From Peronospora farinosa (Eukaryota; Oomycota; Peronosporomycetes; Peronosporales; Peronosporaceae), in the NCBI GenBank assembly GCA_947646735.1, contig CANTFK010000947.1, positions 62,001 through 126,000 on the forward strand: a stretch of 64,000 bases of DNA, given 5' to 3'. The translations under genes and the position numbers were made by a program. Of the stretch, positions 10,313-20,565 are shown piece by piece (position 1 is the first letter of the stretch; each line of letters opens with the position of its first letter). The notes below the pieces were generated by a model. The model was not told the origin of the DNA. It was given only the letters and a program-made list of their open reading frames with translations, and made no database searches.

Positions 10313-11487
10313 TGTTCCTGTTCCTGGCGTAAAAAAGTACAGACCTTTTTTTGGTAATGAGAAGAGAGAGGTCCGTTGAAAAGAGTTAGTAGCATACAAA
10401 GTGGCTGCTTCAAATGGATACACAAAAACGCACTTTTGAGTCGACTTTTTGAGCTTTTCTTAAAAAAATGCACTTTTTGAATGTAGATGGTACAGCGTAC
10501 CGATATAGTGTGGTGTACATCGTTTCGAAGTCGGTTACTACTGGAATGGCTACAGTTGCTAGATGGCTACATGTAACATGAGGAGACGATTTGCGTCGTG
10601 ATCTGAGAGACGCAGAGGATAAAACGTGGTTGCATTTATCGTCCAGCTGCATTGGAAATATGTATCAACACATGGTCTCGTGCTATCATGGTATCAGGAT
10701 ATCAGTCATCTTATGCTTTGCAAAACACGTCCGTTAAGCTAGAAATTGACGATTTGAGGTAGTGGAATAGTGGCAAAGAGATAGTAAACTTGACTCCAAT
10801 GCACGTACGTCCTTAGGGCGAGGAAATTATAGGAATGGGTTACAATATTGAGAAAATGCTAGACCTTGTGCACTACCTACGGGTCGTTCAATAGTCGGCA
10901 CTTGTTGTTTATTAAGCTACAAAATACGTTTGGCCGTATCAGTTGTGACAACTGAACACTCAGCAGTCCCATTTGCTTAGGTCGATATGCCATCATGCGT
11001 TACTGCGTGCGGAAGTAAGATGCCATCTCACTTATATCATCAAGGAGCCATCACATTGCATAAGGTCAATAATGCTAAAGAAGCGACGGCTGCAGATAAT
11101 GCTGGAGTTGTTGGCGATGCTGATCAAGTCGAGGGGCAATCGTTGAGAACGTTGATTGGGGACTCAGTAAAATCTTCAACTTTCATGACACTGTCTTGAC
11201 CTGATCTTCATTGATCGTCTATGTCGTCGTCACTCCTCCAATGGCCGCCTCGAATCGGGTGTTCATGCAGTTTTTTCACATACTTTGTGGCTCTTTTTTG
11301 CTCGTCGTCCAATCGAAACGCTTCCGTTGGGCAAGTATGTAACTGCTTCATGCACGGAACTTGCCAGACTAAAAAACTTATCATCACATCTTTCTCAGTT
11401 TTGAATCTCTGTCTCATTCCTCAACTTGTGCTCTCTGGTCAACTTGACGCCACTTTGTAGTATTCGAATCATACATCAGCTTTTACG
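10313..11487. other. Intergenic; small open frames only
   Basis: This stretch separates divergent NF-YC (minus) and the first SLC45-type transporter (plus). A 69-codon minus frame at 11417-11208 has mixed composition with two Cys and could be a small protein, but it overlaps the transporter promoter and I cannot support it. A 70-codon plus frame at 10987 looks random. No repeat or RNA gene was recognised. Confidence 0.5.
11411..11433 (+). promoter_or_regulatory. Oomycete-type initiator upstream of SLC45-like gene 1
   Basis: The sequence GTCTCATTCCTCAACTTGTG, 58-77 bases before the ATG at 11488, resembles the oomycete core promoter. That core is an initiator of CTCATTYY-CA form followed directly by a flanking element with CTTG. 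The position relative to the ATG is typical. This is motif recognition only; transcription start is not shown. Confidence 0.5.
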
Positions 11488-12921
11488 ATGGCGGATGTGG
11501 AAAAAAGTTTCAACCTTCAAATCTCTCCAAAAGAAGTCACACGAGAAAGTAACAACAATGAACAAACTCCTCTGTCCCATCCGTCCATCTGGTTACTGCT
11601 TGCGGTTTCGATGCCACGGATGGCTATCAACATGGCCTGGTCAGCTCAATGGGCTGCACTTGGACCCTACTTGTCGACGATGTTACCAAATTTTGCCGTC
11701 CAAATCACACAATTCGTTGGTCCCATTGTCGGTGTGTTGGTGGGTCCCAGCATCGGTGTCCTCAGCGATCGCAGCACTGCAAGGTTTGGTCGACGTCGAC
11801 CATTCTTAATCGTTGCGGGATTTTTTAGTATAATTTGCTGGATTGCCATGAGCTACACGCGAGAAATGGGTGAAGCTCTTGGCGACCATGGTGATGGCAC
11901 GGACGGTCAGCCAATTGACCGCACGTGGACATCGATCCTCACTGTCTTCTTCTACTTGTGGATGGACATCACCGTCAACGTCGTCCAAACACCGGCCATG
12001 CTGATTGTCGCGGACTTTGCTGGAGATCGTCAGACAACAGGTGCTGCTCTTGGCCAGGCATGGTCAACTTTCGGTTCGATTCTCGTCGCCGTCTACATCG
12101 AACTATTTGGAGCTGCCCACAAGACTCTGCACGCATTCATGTGGATGCTGTCAGGTGCCATGTTCATTTGTGTCACCGTCGCTGTCGTGTTTGCAAAAGA
12201 GACTCCATTGGATCCGAGCAAAGTTGACGCTGTATCGACGTGGAAGCGCATCGGCCACGCCTTCGCTTCCGTATACCGAGGCATTCACACACTTCCTCGT
12301 GTGCTTTCCATTTATGGTATCGGTTTCTTCTTCGTCCAGTATGGATTCACGGCGTACAATGGTAACAAGGGTCAGTTTTTCGGTTTCGAGGTGTACGGCG
12401 GATCCGCTGAAAACGCTGATAGCTGCGATCCGTGTACTCGCGAGCAGGATGCATACAACCACGGCGTCAGCATCGCCGGTGGCCGCGCTGATCTAATTTT
12501 CAATATCGTCGGCTACATCTACTCTTGGACACTGCCGTTCTTAGTGCATAAGTTTGGTGTGAAGTGGATGTTGACTATTTCGACGGTTCCGCAGACATTG
12601 CTCATAGTCATGGCATGGACGAGCGATGTGACCTTTAATGTCTTTGTTGTTGCCATCACTAGCATCACACAGACCGTGTGGTTTGCTCTAATTGTGCCAG
12701 TGATCATTCACGTTTTTGGTGAAAACGAGGAAATCGGCATCTACGTCGGAGCTCTGAACTCGGCGAACTGCTTCGGTCAACTTTTGAACTTTGCTCTTGG
12801 TTCGGTCCTTGTTGAAACATCTCTAGGCTATAAACTTCCCGTCTTTCTTGGTGGTATTATGAGCGCTCTGGCCTTTTTTACGGCTTTGTTCTTTTTCAAG
12901 ATGAAAATGTACTCCATGTAA
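11488..12921 (+). CDS. SLC45/GPH-type sugar (sucrose) transporter, paralogue 1
   Basis: This is a predicted proton-coupled sugar carrier of the major facilitator superfamily in the plant-sucrose-transporter/SLC45 branch. The 477-residue single-exon protein has about 12 hydrophobic helices. Landmarks are MAWSAQWAALGPYL in helix 1, the loop 2-3 signature RFGRRRPFL, and a TVNVVQTPA segment in the middle of the N-terminal half. A long loop with Cys-x2-Cys (CDPC) precedes helix 8. The C-terminus is short and ends MYSM. The frame has a clean ATG with an oomycete initiator-like element upstream. A paralogue lies at 21485-22993 in opposite orientation, sharing the helix 1, loop 2-3 and MYSM signatures. 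The substrate is not determined by sequence; sucrose or a related sugar is a family inference. Confidence 0.88.
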   Translation: MADVEKSFNLQISPKEVTRESNNNEQTPLSHPSIWLLLAVSMPRMAINMAWSAQWAALGPYLSTMLPNFAVQITQFVGPIVGVLVGPSIGVLSDRSTARFGRRRPFLIVAGFFSIICWIAMSYTREMGEALGDHGDGTDGQPIDRTWTSILTVFFYLWMDITVNVVQTPAMLIVADFAGDRQTTGAALGQAWSTFGSILVAVYIELFGAAHKTLHAFMWMLSGAMFICVTVAVVFAKETPLDPSKVDAVSTWKRIGHAFASVYRGIHTLPRVLSIYGIGFFFVQYGFTAYNGNKGQFFGFEVYGGSAENADSCDPCTREQDAYNHGVSIAGGRADLIFNIVGYIYSWTLPFLVHKFGVKWMLTISTVPQTLLIVMAWTSDVTFNVFVVAITSITQTVWFALIVPVIIHVFGENEEIGIYVGALNSANCFGQLLNFALGSVLVETSLGYKLPVFLGGIMSALAFFTALFFFKMKMYSM

Positions 12922-13616
12922 GCGATATATCTAAAACTTTTCCATAGATTACGCGTTTGATGAGCGTGGACAGAGAAGTAAGCGAAGCCGTCAATCCAAA
13001 CTTCTATACCAGTTACGATAGAGGCAAGTAATTGACGTAGCCATGGCATTAAAATGAGGCCGGTGCATTCTCTTGCCGTAATGTCAGGTATTTTGAGACT
13101 TTTGTCATGTTTACGCAAGGGTATACTACCAAAGACGTATACAACATATTGATGTGACCCACCAAAACTGAGTTGACTCCATGTTTTGTCCTTGATGAAC
13201 CTTTTCTTACCACACTGTGTGTGACACGACACATCAACTGGATATTGAACCCACACGCCAGAATTATTGAGCTATCTGACCTGTTTTTGAGGCACGGATT
13301 GGCAAGTGGGTTGTTACTATGGACTGTACAAAGTCTGGTGACATAACTTCAATAATCATATAGGGAATTGTGTCCTTCTGACATCCTTTTCGCACAGCGA
13401 CTCTCAATTTTTCCTCCTTTGTAAAAAAAAGGTTGTTTCCTCCTAGTACCTTGTATCATTTACCATTATCTTCAATCTGCACTTTCAGCTTTATACATTG
13501 TTTAGTACATTCATCACCGTTCATGTCTTTATGGACATGGTATTGATATCCAACATCAGCAATAGAAAAGCTTGAAAAGGAGCAAGCTTTACATTCACAC
13601 ACCAGCGACATGACGC
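12922..13616. other. Intergenic, convergent 3' ends
   Basis: The spacer lies between the 3' ends of SLC45-like gene 1 and the phospholipase D gene. A 142-codon minus frame (13256-12828) overlaps the transporter's 3' end and lacks protein character, so it is left out. Nothing else was seen. Confidence 0.55.
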
Positions 13617-15212
13617 TTAGTTGTCGCTCTCGACATCGGGATCAACGACCTGGCGCAGAGCGTCCGGCACAAAGTCAAAACCCGCCTTATCCATGACAGA
13701 ATAAGGCTCAATCAGGCTCGATCCGTCGTCGTGGGCAGCAGCTTCCAGAGCGTCACACGCCTCGAGGAACGTCATGGCGTTCAGCTCGTCGTACGTCTGC
13801 TTGGTCGCCTCCATGAATTTCTGGATACGGAAGTTGCGCGCCAACTTGTTCACCGTGATGTTATCGGGCGACTGCACGTGCTCCGTGTCCACGACGTTGA
13901 TGCCGATCTCCGAGTCGCTCGTCATGCTGCGGCGGTTCCAGTTAGCAGATCCCAACGAGACGTAAACGTCGTCAATGATCACCAGCTTGCTGTGTATATA
14001 CAACTCTTTTGACTCCTTGGTCGAGTACAGCTTGAACTTGTCCGGAAATGCCTTCTGGATAGGAGCCACCATGTCGTACAGGTACTTGGCGTAGCCAGTG
14101 TAGCCAGCCTCAACTGTGCGCTGCACAATGACAATAAGACGTTCAATGCTCGGCATCATGTCCATGATAGCCTCCAGGAGCTGTGGCACTAGAATGAAAT
14201 ACTGGTCTTGAATGAAGATGTAGTTCTGTGCATTACGGATTGCCTTGATACGAGCGTGGAAGATCGACTGTTCACCTTGCGGTGCAAAGTCATAGTGATG
14301 GTATTCAGGGCTGAACGTGCGACAAAGTTGCACTGCATGACTTCCATCCCTAGGAATCTCCAAAGGTGTCTCACTCTCCCCAATAGGCGGGAGGTTTGAA
14401 AAATCGGGGTTTTCAAAGTCCAAGATATCATCCATAAGATCCTGGCACGGTTTTGTTGTCATATTCCAACGATCCAGAAAGTTGCACGCTACGTCTTTCG
14501 TAGCAGGACCTTCAATACGTGCATGGGCGTCCAACCAGCCGTTCCACAGGCATTTAATGCCCGTCTGTTCACGAAGTTGAGCTTGATCATGTTCAAGAGT
14601 GTCCCAACGATCATTAGTCAGATCCACGCCACCCACGTACGCCACAAGGTCACGTCCTTTGCGTACAATGACAGACTTTTGGTGATGTGACGACGTCGCG
14701 TATGGCAGACGATCGTCGTAAACAAAACGTGCAGGGCCGTTCTCTTGGGGTGGTGGCAGCGCATTAATAAGGTCCCGCACCTCGTGATTTTGTGTACGTT
14801 CAGTGACATTCGACCACACAAGCATGCGCCAATCAGCGCCGCGCTTGACAGCAACTTCAGCGAGGTCGCAGAGCTTTGTATCAGGCTCACGAGGCTTGAA
14901 AGGCACGTTACATGTCCCCCAGCCTGCAATGTACACGAGATCTCCACGACGGACATCGAGCATATCATCAGCTACATCGTAAAAGTAATCAGCAGTAGCG
15001 GCATAGAGTTGCACGCGGTTTCCTGTTGTATACAAGTGCATGCCCTCACGTTCGTAACCGTCACGCGCTTTGCGCATTTCTGTTTCAGTTAGAAACCAAC
15101 GTGTTGGTTCGAGATAAGGCTGATCAAAAGGTTCTGTTGCTGTTTTTTCGGGCCTGTTCTCCCTTTGAAAAGGATCGACAATGAACTTAAAGGCACGACT
15201 TATTTCGTTCAT
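13617..15212 (-). CDS. Phospholipase D-like protein with two HKD-type motifs
   Basis: This PLD-superfamily phosphodiesterase should hydrolyse or transphosphatidylate phospholipids. The 531-residue protein is single-exon. The first catalytic motif region is HHQKSVIV followed by YVGGVDLTNDRWD, and the second is IHSKLVIIDDVYVSLGSANWN. The second matches HxKx4D exactly. The first carries Arg where the motif Asp is expected, with an Asp four residues later, so its fit is partial. There is no signal peptide or obvious membrane segment, and no PX, PH or C2 domain, so this is a small single-module PLD of the type expanded in oomycetes. Met-15212 is the only good start. Activity is inferred; family membership is clear. 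Confidence 0.9.
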   Translation of the reverse strand: MNEISRAFKFIVDPFQRENRPEKTATEPFDQPYLEPTRWFLTETEMRKARDGYEREGMHLYTTGNRVQLYAATADYFYDVADDMLDVRRGDLVYIAGWGTCNVPFKPREPDTKLCDLAEVAVKRGADWRMLVWSNVTERTQNHEVRDLINALPPPQENGPARFVYDDRLPYATSSHHQKSVIVRKGRDLVAYVGGVDLTNDRWDTLEHDQAQLREQTGIKCLWNGWLDAHARIEGPATKDVACNFLDRWNMTTKPCQDLMDDILDFENPDFSNLPPIGESETPLEIPRDGSHAVQLCRTFSPEYHHYDFAPQGEQSIFHARIKAIRNAQNYIFIQDQYFILVPQLLEAIMDMMPSIERLIVIVQRTVEAGYTGYAKYLYDMVAPIQKAFPDKFKLYSTKESKELYIHSKLVIIDDVYVSLGSANWNRRSMTSDSEIGINVVDTEHVQSPDNITVNKLARNFRIQKFMEATKQTYDELNAMTFLEACDALEAAAHDDGSSLIEPYSVMDKAGFDFVPDALRQVVDPDVESDN

Positions 15213-16148
15213 GATTGTTGAAGTGAAGAGTGAAGAGATGAGGCACGTGTGTTTGACACGGCAAAAGGGGAAATGAACGATCTATGACGTAGGTAGGTGA
15301 ATGTGCGTCATAGGATAGAAATATATCGGATTTGGGAGGGTTTCTAAAGGGATTTAGGAGATGAGATTGCCGTGTCTCTATTATTGCGTGCTACTCCAGC
15401 CATAAATCATGTAATGTTTACACAAAAATGATTTCTATTTGAAGTTAGGAAGAACGATCATTTAAATTCAAATGATTTTTTTCTGACAATGTTTCTATCA
15501 CTTATAACATGGCTACAGGTTTTCAAAGCCGTTGGCTACACAATAGCCGAAAGTTGATCGAGGACTACGCATGTAGCATCATGTTCACTATATCTGAGGT
15601 CGTCATCGCTATACCATCGTCACGTTCAAGTTCTACGTCTGCATCATCTTCACTATCTTCCGAGCTACAGCTGGCCCTGGAAAAAGACGCAGTCTAGAGT
15701 GACTCGTGATCAATCAAGAGCGATAGTCACAACAAGTTGAAAATGATCGCTCTACCATTACTTCAAGATACATGGATAGCAGTACCGCTATACCTGATGC
15801 TAGAGCGAAGACATTGAGTTGCAGCTCGACGTGTCCGGTAGCAGAATCATAGGGTAAGTGAGATGACAATCATCTCCTGTCAGCAAAACCCACGGTTCAA
15901 ACCACTTCAGACGCTTGGATTCAAGAGGCACAGAGTCTTTTGTTACGAGTCCGCTAAACCTACAGCTACATGCTCTGTGAGACGTTCTTATTCATCATTT
16001 TACACGAGTACAGCAGTAGATGGAAGCTCGTTTGCGCACCTGGTAAGCTCATCGATGCCATGAATCCAATCACATCGGAGTAACACGTATTTCCTCCAGA
16101 CAAATATACTCTCGTTGCCATGCGCTGCAACTTCCTGAGCGAGGGCAT
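15213..16148. other. Intergenic; unsupported short frames
   Basis: The region lies upstream of the PLD gene and downstream of the small tail-anchored candidate. A 62-codon Ser-rich plus frame at 15509 and a 66-codon frame at 15863 have no features I would defend. No repeat was noticed. Confidence 0.5.
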
Positions 16149-16589
16149 CTAGACATCAAATTCCAGACTCAGTGCACTTAATTTTACCACGTTCAACATC
16201 CACATCCAATGTGCTAGTGCTAATATCAACACAAGCACTGCCAACGCCATCGGTGCAATTTTCCGTGTTCTCATCTCTTCTATCATCGAAGCTGACCGCA
16301 CAACTTGGTAGTTTGTCGTCTTGTCCTTTGCTGAATCTGTCTCCATCGCTCGTTCTTCAAATGTTTGTGACGCTATCGCTCCAAAGTGTTGCAAAATTTT
16401 ATATTCACTATTTTCATTCCTGTCAAGTTCATTGTAGCTCGTGTGGGCGAGCCTCCTACCTCGTGGTCCATCACTAGTGAAATAATCCATTATAATGTGC
16501 GTCGATAGAGAATCTTCATCACCTGGTACCATTACGGTCGTTCCAAGAGCTTGATTGGTTGTGTCAATCTCGTTCTCGTGCATTGGCAT
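16149..16589 (-). CDS. Small predicted tail-anchored protein, unknown function
   Basis: I do not recognise this gene. The frame from the ATG at 16589 (or 16583) gives 146 residues. Residues 1 to about 115 are polar, with no signal peptide and an even mix of acidic and basic residues. One strong hydrophobic helix follows (IAPMALAVLVLILALAH, near 118-134) and then a 12-14 residue tail ending EFDV. That layout suggests a C-terminally anchored membrane protein. A GRRLAH stretch in the middle superficially recalls RXLR, but without a signal peptide it should not be read as an effector. The gene is divergent from the METTL23-like gene, 173 bases away. Coding status is plausible rather than shown. 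Confidence 0.45.
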   Translation of the reverse strand: MPMHENEIDTTNQALGTTVMVPGDEDSLSTHIIMDYFTSDGPRGRRLAHTSYNELDRNENSEYKILQHFGAIASQTFEERAMETDSAKDKTTNYQVVRSASMIEEMRTRKIAPMALAVLVLILALAHWMWMLNVVKLSALSLEFDV

Positions 16590-16762
16590 TGCCTCCACAC
16601 CTTTGCTCTCCGACTAATCAATTGCTCGTGCAGGTCGAAACCTATCGACGGCAGTTCTAACCGTCGCGTCCTAGTGACAAGATACTTTTCCCAAGTCGAA
16701 AAGACCCCGTGGTAATTACGGGCCACGTATCAATTCACGTCCCGTTTTCGTGACTGGTACAG

Positions 16763-17620
16763 ATGGAGGCATTGGGCATTCATGCAGCCTCGCAACGTAC
16801 GTTCCGCTTCAAGATCGGATCGTGTGCTCATTCTTCGGATGAGTTTCAAACATCTGCAGGAACCAACGAACCGAAATTAAAACGGCAGCGAATGATGGAG
16901 ACGTCAATTGTTAAAGTACATCTTGTAGAACATCTTCATGACCTTGACAAGACGAACGAAGAGAGCAAAAATCATTACGGATTGTTTGTGTGGCCATCAG
17001 CATTGTTGTTATCTCACTTCATTGCTCATGAAGCAGATTGGCTCTGTCGTGATAAAGTCATTCTAGAATTGGGTTGTGGTACAGGACTTCCATCGATTCT
17101 CGCTAGCTTATGTGGGGCAACAAAAGTGTATCTAACGGATCGACCTGATGCAGTCGATATCAAGTGCAATGCCAAGACCAATATCACTATCAATAACATT
17201 GAAAGTCGAGCGGAATTTCTTCCTTTGACTTGGGGTGACATGCATGTTTCCGACACGATCCTTTCGATCTTCCAGACCGTTCAAGTGATTCTTGCTGCGG
17301 ATTGTTTCTACCGATCGGAAGGTAGGACTTGCACTATAGGATTCACTACTTGGTCTCACGTTCTCACCTCTATTGTTTGGACCATTTCAATGCTAGATTT
17401 TGAAAAGGTGCTAGCAACTATAGCCATGATCTTTCGGTGCAGTGTTTCAAGCTCTTGCAAATGTTACTTTACCTATCAACTACGCAGTATGAATCGATCT
17501 ATTGCACCAATACTTTCTCGATGGGGTTTGACTGCCACGTCCATCAATACGAGCAGTCTCCAATCAAACGATCAAGACTTTGATAGTATCTATCTCTACC
17601 AAATGAATGCTCATTTTTAG
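16763..17620 (+). CDS. METTL23-like protein methyltransferase, 2 exons
   Basis: This is a SAM-dependent methyltransferase of the Methyltransf_16 group, closest in layout to METTL23, an arginine/histone methyltransferase in animals. Exons are 16763-17321 and 17397-17620, giving 260 residues. The segment YGLFVWPSALLLSHFI precedes motif I (VILELGCGTGLPS). The acidic residue after strand 2 is in VYLTDRP, and the post-II motif is VILAADCFY. Reading through the 75-base intron stays open but inserts residues in the middle of the conserved ADCFY...DFEKVL...TYQLRS block. Splicing GTAGGA...CTAG joins these as in METTL23. The annotated frame end at 17620 is the same either way. Substrate is unknown. Confidence 0.82.
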   Translation: MEALGIHAASQRTFRFKIGSCAHSSDEFQTSAGTNEPKLKRQRMMETSIVKVHLVEHLHDLDKTNEESKNHYGLFVWPSALLLSHFIAHEADWLCRDKVILELGCGTGLPSILASLCGATKVYLTDRPDAVDIKCNAKTNITINNIESRAEFLPLTWGDMHVSDTILSIFQTVQVILAADCFYRSEGRTCTIGFTTWSHVLTSIVWTISMLDFEKVLATIAMIFRCSVSSSCKCYFTYQLRSMNRSIAPILSRWGLTATSINTSSLQSNDQDFDSIYLYQMNAHF

Positions 17621-18114
17621 AAATAGACAATGATCATGATGATGATGGCTCAGTTTCGCCTTTTATTTAATTCTCGCATAATTTCAATTTTTACAGGTTT
17701 TTGGAATTCTAGAAAATGTACCTTCCATAATCTAGAAACATGTGCGTGGGGCTCTCGCAATAGTTTCTTCAGCCTTTTCATGGAAGGCTTTTGCTGTTAA
17801 TATACCCTACGTTTCCTGTACATGTCGGATCCTATCTAATGAGAGAGACCATTGAGCTTTTACTGTCCACCCACGTCATTATAGGTCGCAACGTACATAC
17901 AATAGGGATTTCCTCTGAAATTTGAGAACATTGTACTTTTATCGTCATCGCCATTCGGTTGTTAATTTTATGTCATTCTTTCTCTATTAGATTCCTAAAT
18001 TCTAGAACATTTCATCTTCTGCTCTTCCATTCGTCAGAAAACATCTTTATTTCAACCAATCATGTATCTTCATATAGGTGGTCATGGACGCACAGCACAC
18101 TCCAATCATCCATC
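17621..18114. other. Intergenic between METTL23-like and MAM33 genes
   Basis: The spacer holds a METTL23-like 3' end and the MAM33 promoter. A short hairpin-capable sequence (AGCCTTTTCATGGAAGGCT near 17771-17790) is the only structure noticed. No gene is supported. Confidence 0.5.
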
Positions 18115-18930
18115 ATGTTTGCTCGAGTTACTCGCATCGCGACACTTTCTGCCGCTCGCCGCACGCCGTTCGTGGGTGTGAGGGCATTGCAGACCCGCAA
18201 GAATTCTTCTCTTGTTACATTTCTCAACGTACGTCTTTGTGATACCGCTAATACATTATGCACAATCTAAATTTTCAACTTAAAACCTAAATTTTAACTT
18301 TAAAACTGATTATTTTACCATCAATTATAGCGTGAGATTCAGGAAGAGAAGGCCAATTGTTTTGAAGAACCAGAACTAGAAGAATTACGAGCAAAAGTGG
18401 AGAAAACCTTTTGTTTGCATGAGTCTCCTACTTGCATGGAGATCCTGCTCAAGGGCTCTGTAGGTGACGATTCGATTAAGATCAAGTTTAATGCCCAGGA
18501 CACTGTCGAGCTCGAAGACGATGAGGAGGATTACGATGAGGAGGAGGACAAGGAACAGGAGCAGGAACAGGTTGAGGATGAGGGAGATGAAGAAGAAGAA
18601 GAAGATGAACTTCCTGGTGTCCACTTCACAGCTGATGTGACCCGTGACAACAAGGGACTGCAGTTCGATTGTGTAGCTGGCAGCAACCTCACGATTGAGC
18701 GTGTGCGGTACTTGAAGGATTTTGCCAAAGACGACGAGAACGAGACGCTGTACTTTGGTCCGAACTTTATTGACCTGGAGCTCGACGTGCAAGACAAGTT
18801 TTACAGTTACCTAGCTGAACGCAAAATTGACGACGAACTGGCGCAATTCATCTCGCAATTCGCCGACCTGAAGGAGCAACGCGAGTACCTGACCTTCCTC
18901 GAGGACGCTGCGGCCTTTGTCAAGCATTAA
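18115..18930 (+). CDS. MAM33: Mitochondrial matrix p32/MAM33 family protein, 2 exons
   Basis: This homologue of the acidic matrix protein p32/gC1qR/MAM33 forms doughnut-shaped trimers and supports mitochondrial translation and respiration. Exons are 18115-18228 and 18331-18930, giving 237 residues. Exon 1 is an Arg/Ser/Ala-rich presequence (MFARVTRIATLSAARR). The mature part has the N-terminal helix (IQEEKANCFE), a long Asp/Glu-rich loop encoded near 18510-18612, the beta-sheet core with VHFTADVTRDNKGLQFDC, and the C-terminal helices (QDKFYSYLAERKIDDELAQFI and YLTFLEDAAAFV). The intron starts GTACGT and ends ATAG in phase 0. The acidic loop is long but normal for the family. Confidence in family is high. 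Confidence 0.93.
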
Positions 18931-19072
18931 ACGTAACAACAATTGTAAGGCATCCATCCTAAGGTTCGTAATTGTCTACAAAATAAACACGAGCATAGAA
19001 CCTCACTCACCACCACTTGTCATTCACAGTCGGCCTGTGATGGCTGTCTCGTTATTGCTGCTGCTTTCCTGT

Positions 19073-20565
19073 CTACCCTTGCATCCGAGACATCACCCTT
19101 TGCATAAGCTGCGAGACTTTAGGGTTCGATACGTGACGCATAGCGGCAGACGGGCCCTCACTATCCACGTCACGGAAAAAGTCCGCCAGGTCTGGGTCTA
19201 ATCGCGCCTCCACAAGTTCGGGACTGTTCATCAGGCTGCTCATGTCGGGCATGCCGCTTCCCGCACCACCAGCTCCAGCAATAGAGGCAGCACCAGCGTT
19301 AGAAGTAGCAGCAGCACCGCCGCCACCTCCCATGAGATTACTAAGCATGTCCGGGTTTTGCATCATGTTTTGCGCCATCTGCATCATCTGCGGGTTCTGC
19401 ATCATGCTCTGGGCCATCTGCATCATCTGCGGATTGTTCATCATATCGGCAAGGCCGCCGCCTCCGCCGGCTCCACCAAGCATACTTGCCAGGCTTGACA
19501 AATCCGGCATGCCCCCTGCACCTCCTGGCGTCGGAGCTGCGGGGGTTGTCTGCACCTGACGTCGCTTGCGCTCCGCATCTGCAAGTCCGTCACAACAAGC
19601 CGCGTTCGTGCTGTCTACCTCCAGTCCACGTCGGAACGTGTCAATGGCACCGTCCAAATCATTCAGCTGTACCTGTGCGCTACCCATACGCGAGTAGGCT
19701 TTCACGTACGCTGGCTTCAGCGAAATCGATTGTTCGCAGTGGTCAATTACCTCTGAGTACTTGCCCAAGTACATAAGAGCTGCTGCTAGATTCGAATGGT
19801 AAATGTGCGACGATGGTCCGTCCGCTGACAGCTGCAGCGCCTCACGGTACAGCTTGGCAGCTCCCTCATAGTCCTGACGACTCAATGCTGCATTGCCCTC
19901 GGCCTTCAGCTCCTCAGCTTTGGCTTCTTTCTCCTCCTTAGACAATTCTGGCTTTGCATCGCCAAATTTCTCCTTGAACTTGGCCAACGCTTTGGACGTT
20001 CGTGTGGCATATTCACTCGAACCAGAAGCTGCATCGTTAAAGAACCCTTTAGTTTCTAGCTTGGCGACCCACTTTTTCCACAGCTCGGGGTCTACAGCAC
20101 CAAGAAAAGGATCACCCGTCACTATCTCATTTCTCTCTCAAGAAGAATATTTGTCAAAAAGCAAATAAAATCAAGAAAGCCATCACCTACGCTTCTTAAT
20201 GACGGGATCATCGTCCACCGACGACTTCAGTGAGCCCGTCTCCAAGCCTAAAGCCTTGAGACCAGCAGCAAAGATCTCGTCAAATGAAGCCTTTCCATTG
20301 ACCGCCAGCTGTTGCTTTTGCTCTGCGTTGTGCATGTCCACACCGAATACCTCGCTAAAGTAATAATTATAATAAAAGAGGGGATAATTAGTGAAAATAT
20401 AATAGATAAGGATTTTCGTAACTTCTACAGCGACTTGGAGTGTAAAAATTACGTGAGACGAGAGAGAGCCGCGTCTACTTCTTGCGGATTAATGCCTTCG
20501 CGTGTCTTGAGCGTATCTACCCACACCATTGCGTTGAATAGCGTCGCCTTGCTAGTCTCGTCCAT
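19073..20565 (-). CDS. SGTA: SGT-type TPR co-chaperone, 3 exons
   Basis: The small glutamine-rich TPR protein (SGTA/Sgt2) binds Hsp70/Hsp90 tails and hands tail-anchored membrane proteins to the GET pathway. Minus-strand exons are 20565-20453, 20354-20191 and 20121-19073, giving 441 residues. Residues 1-60 form the helical N-terminal dimerisation segment (FGVDMHN at its end). Three TPR repeats follow (EGNAALSRQDYEGAAKLY, HSNLAAALMYLGKY and AYSRMGSAQVQLNDLDGA). The C-terminal third is rich in Met, Gln, Asn and Gly with MMQNPQMMQMAQ repeats and ends in a short STI1-like DP segment (LDPDLADFFRDV). A 5' splice at GTAGGT (20190) is the one that keeps frame. The third exon begins inside the conserved block, so the short frame alone would miss the N-terminus. 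The protein is longer than animal SGTA. Confidence 0.88.

Noticed and set aside
12828..13256. 142-codon minus-strand frame
   Set aside because: Overlaps the 3' end of the SLC45-like gene antisense and shows no family motif.
16149..16589. RXLR-like GRRLA stretch
   Set aside because: There is no signal peptide and the pattern is not R-x-L-R; the protein looks tail-anchored.
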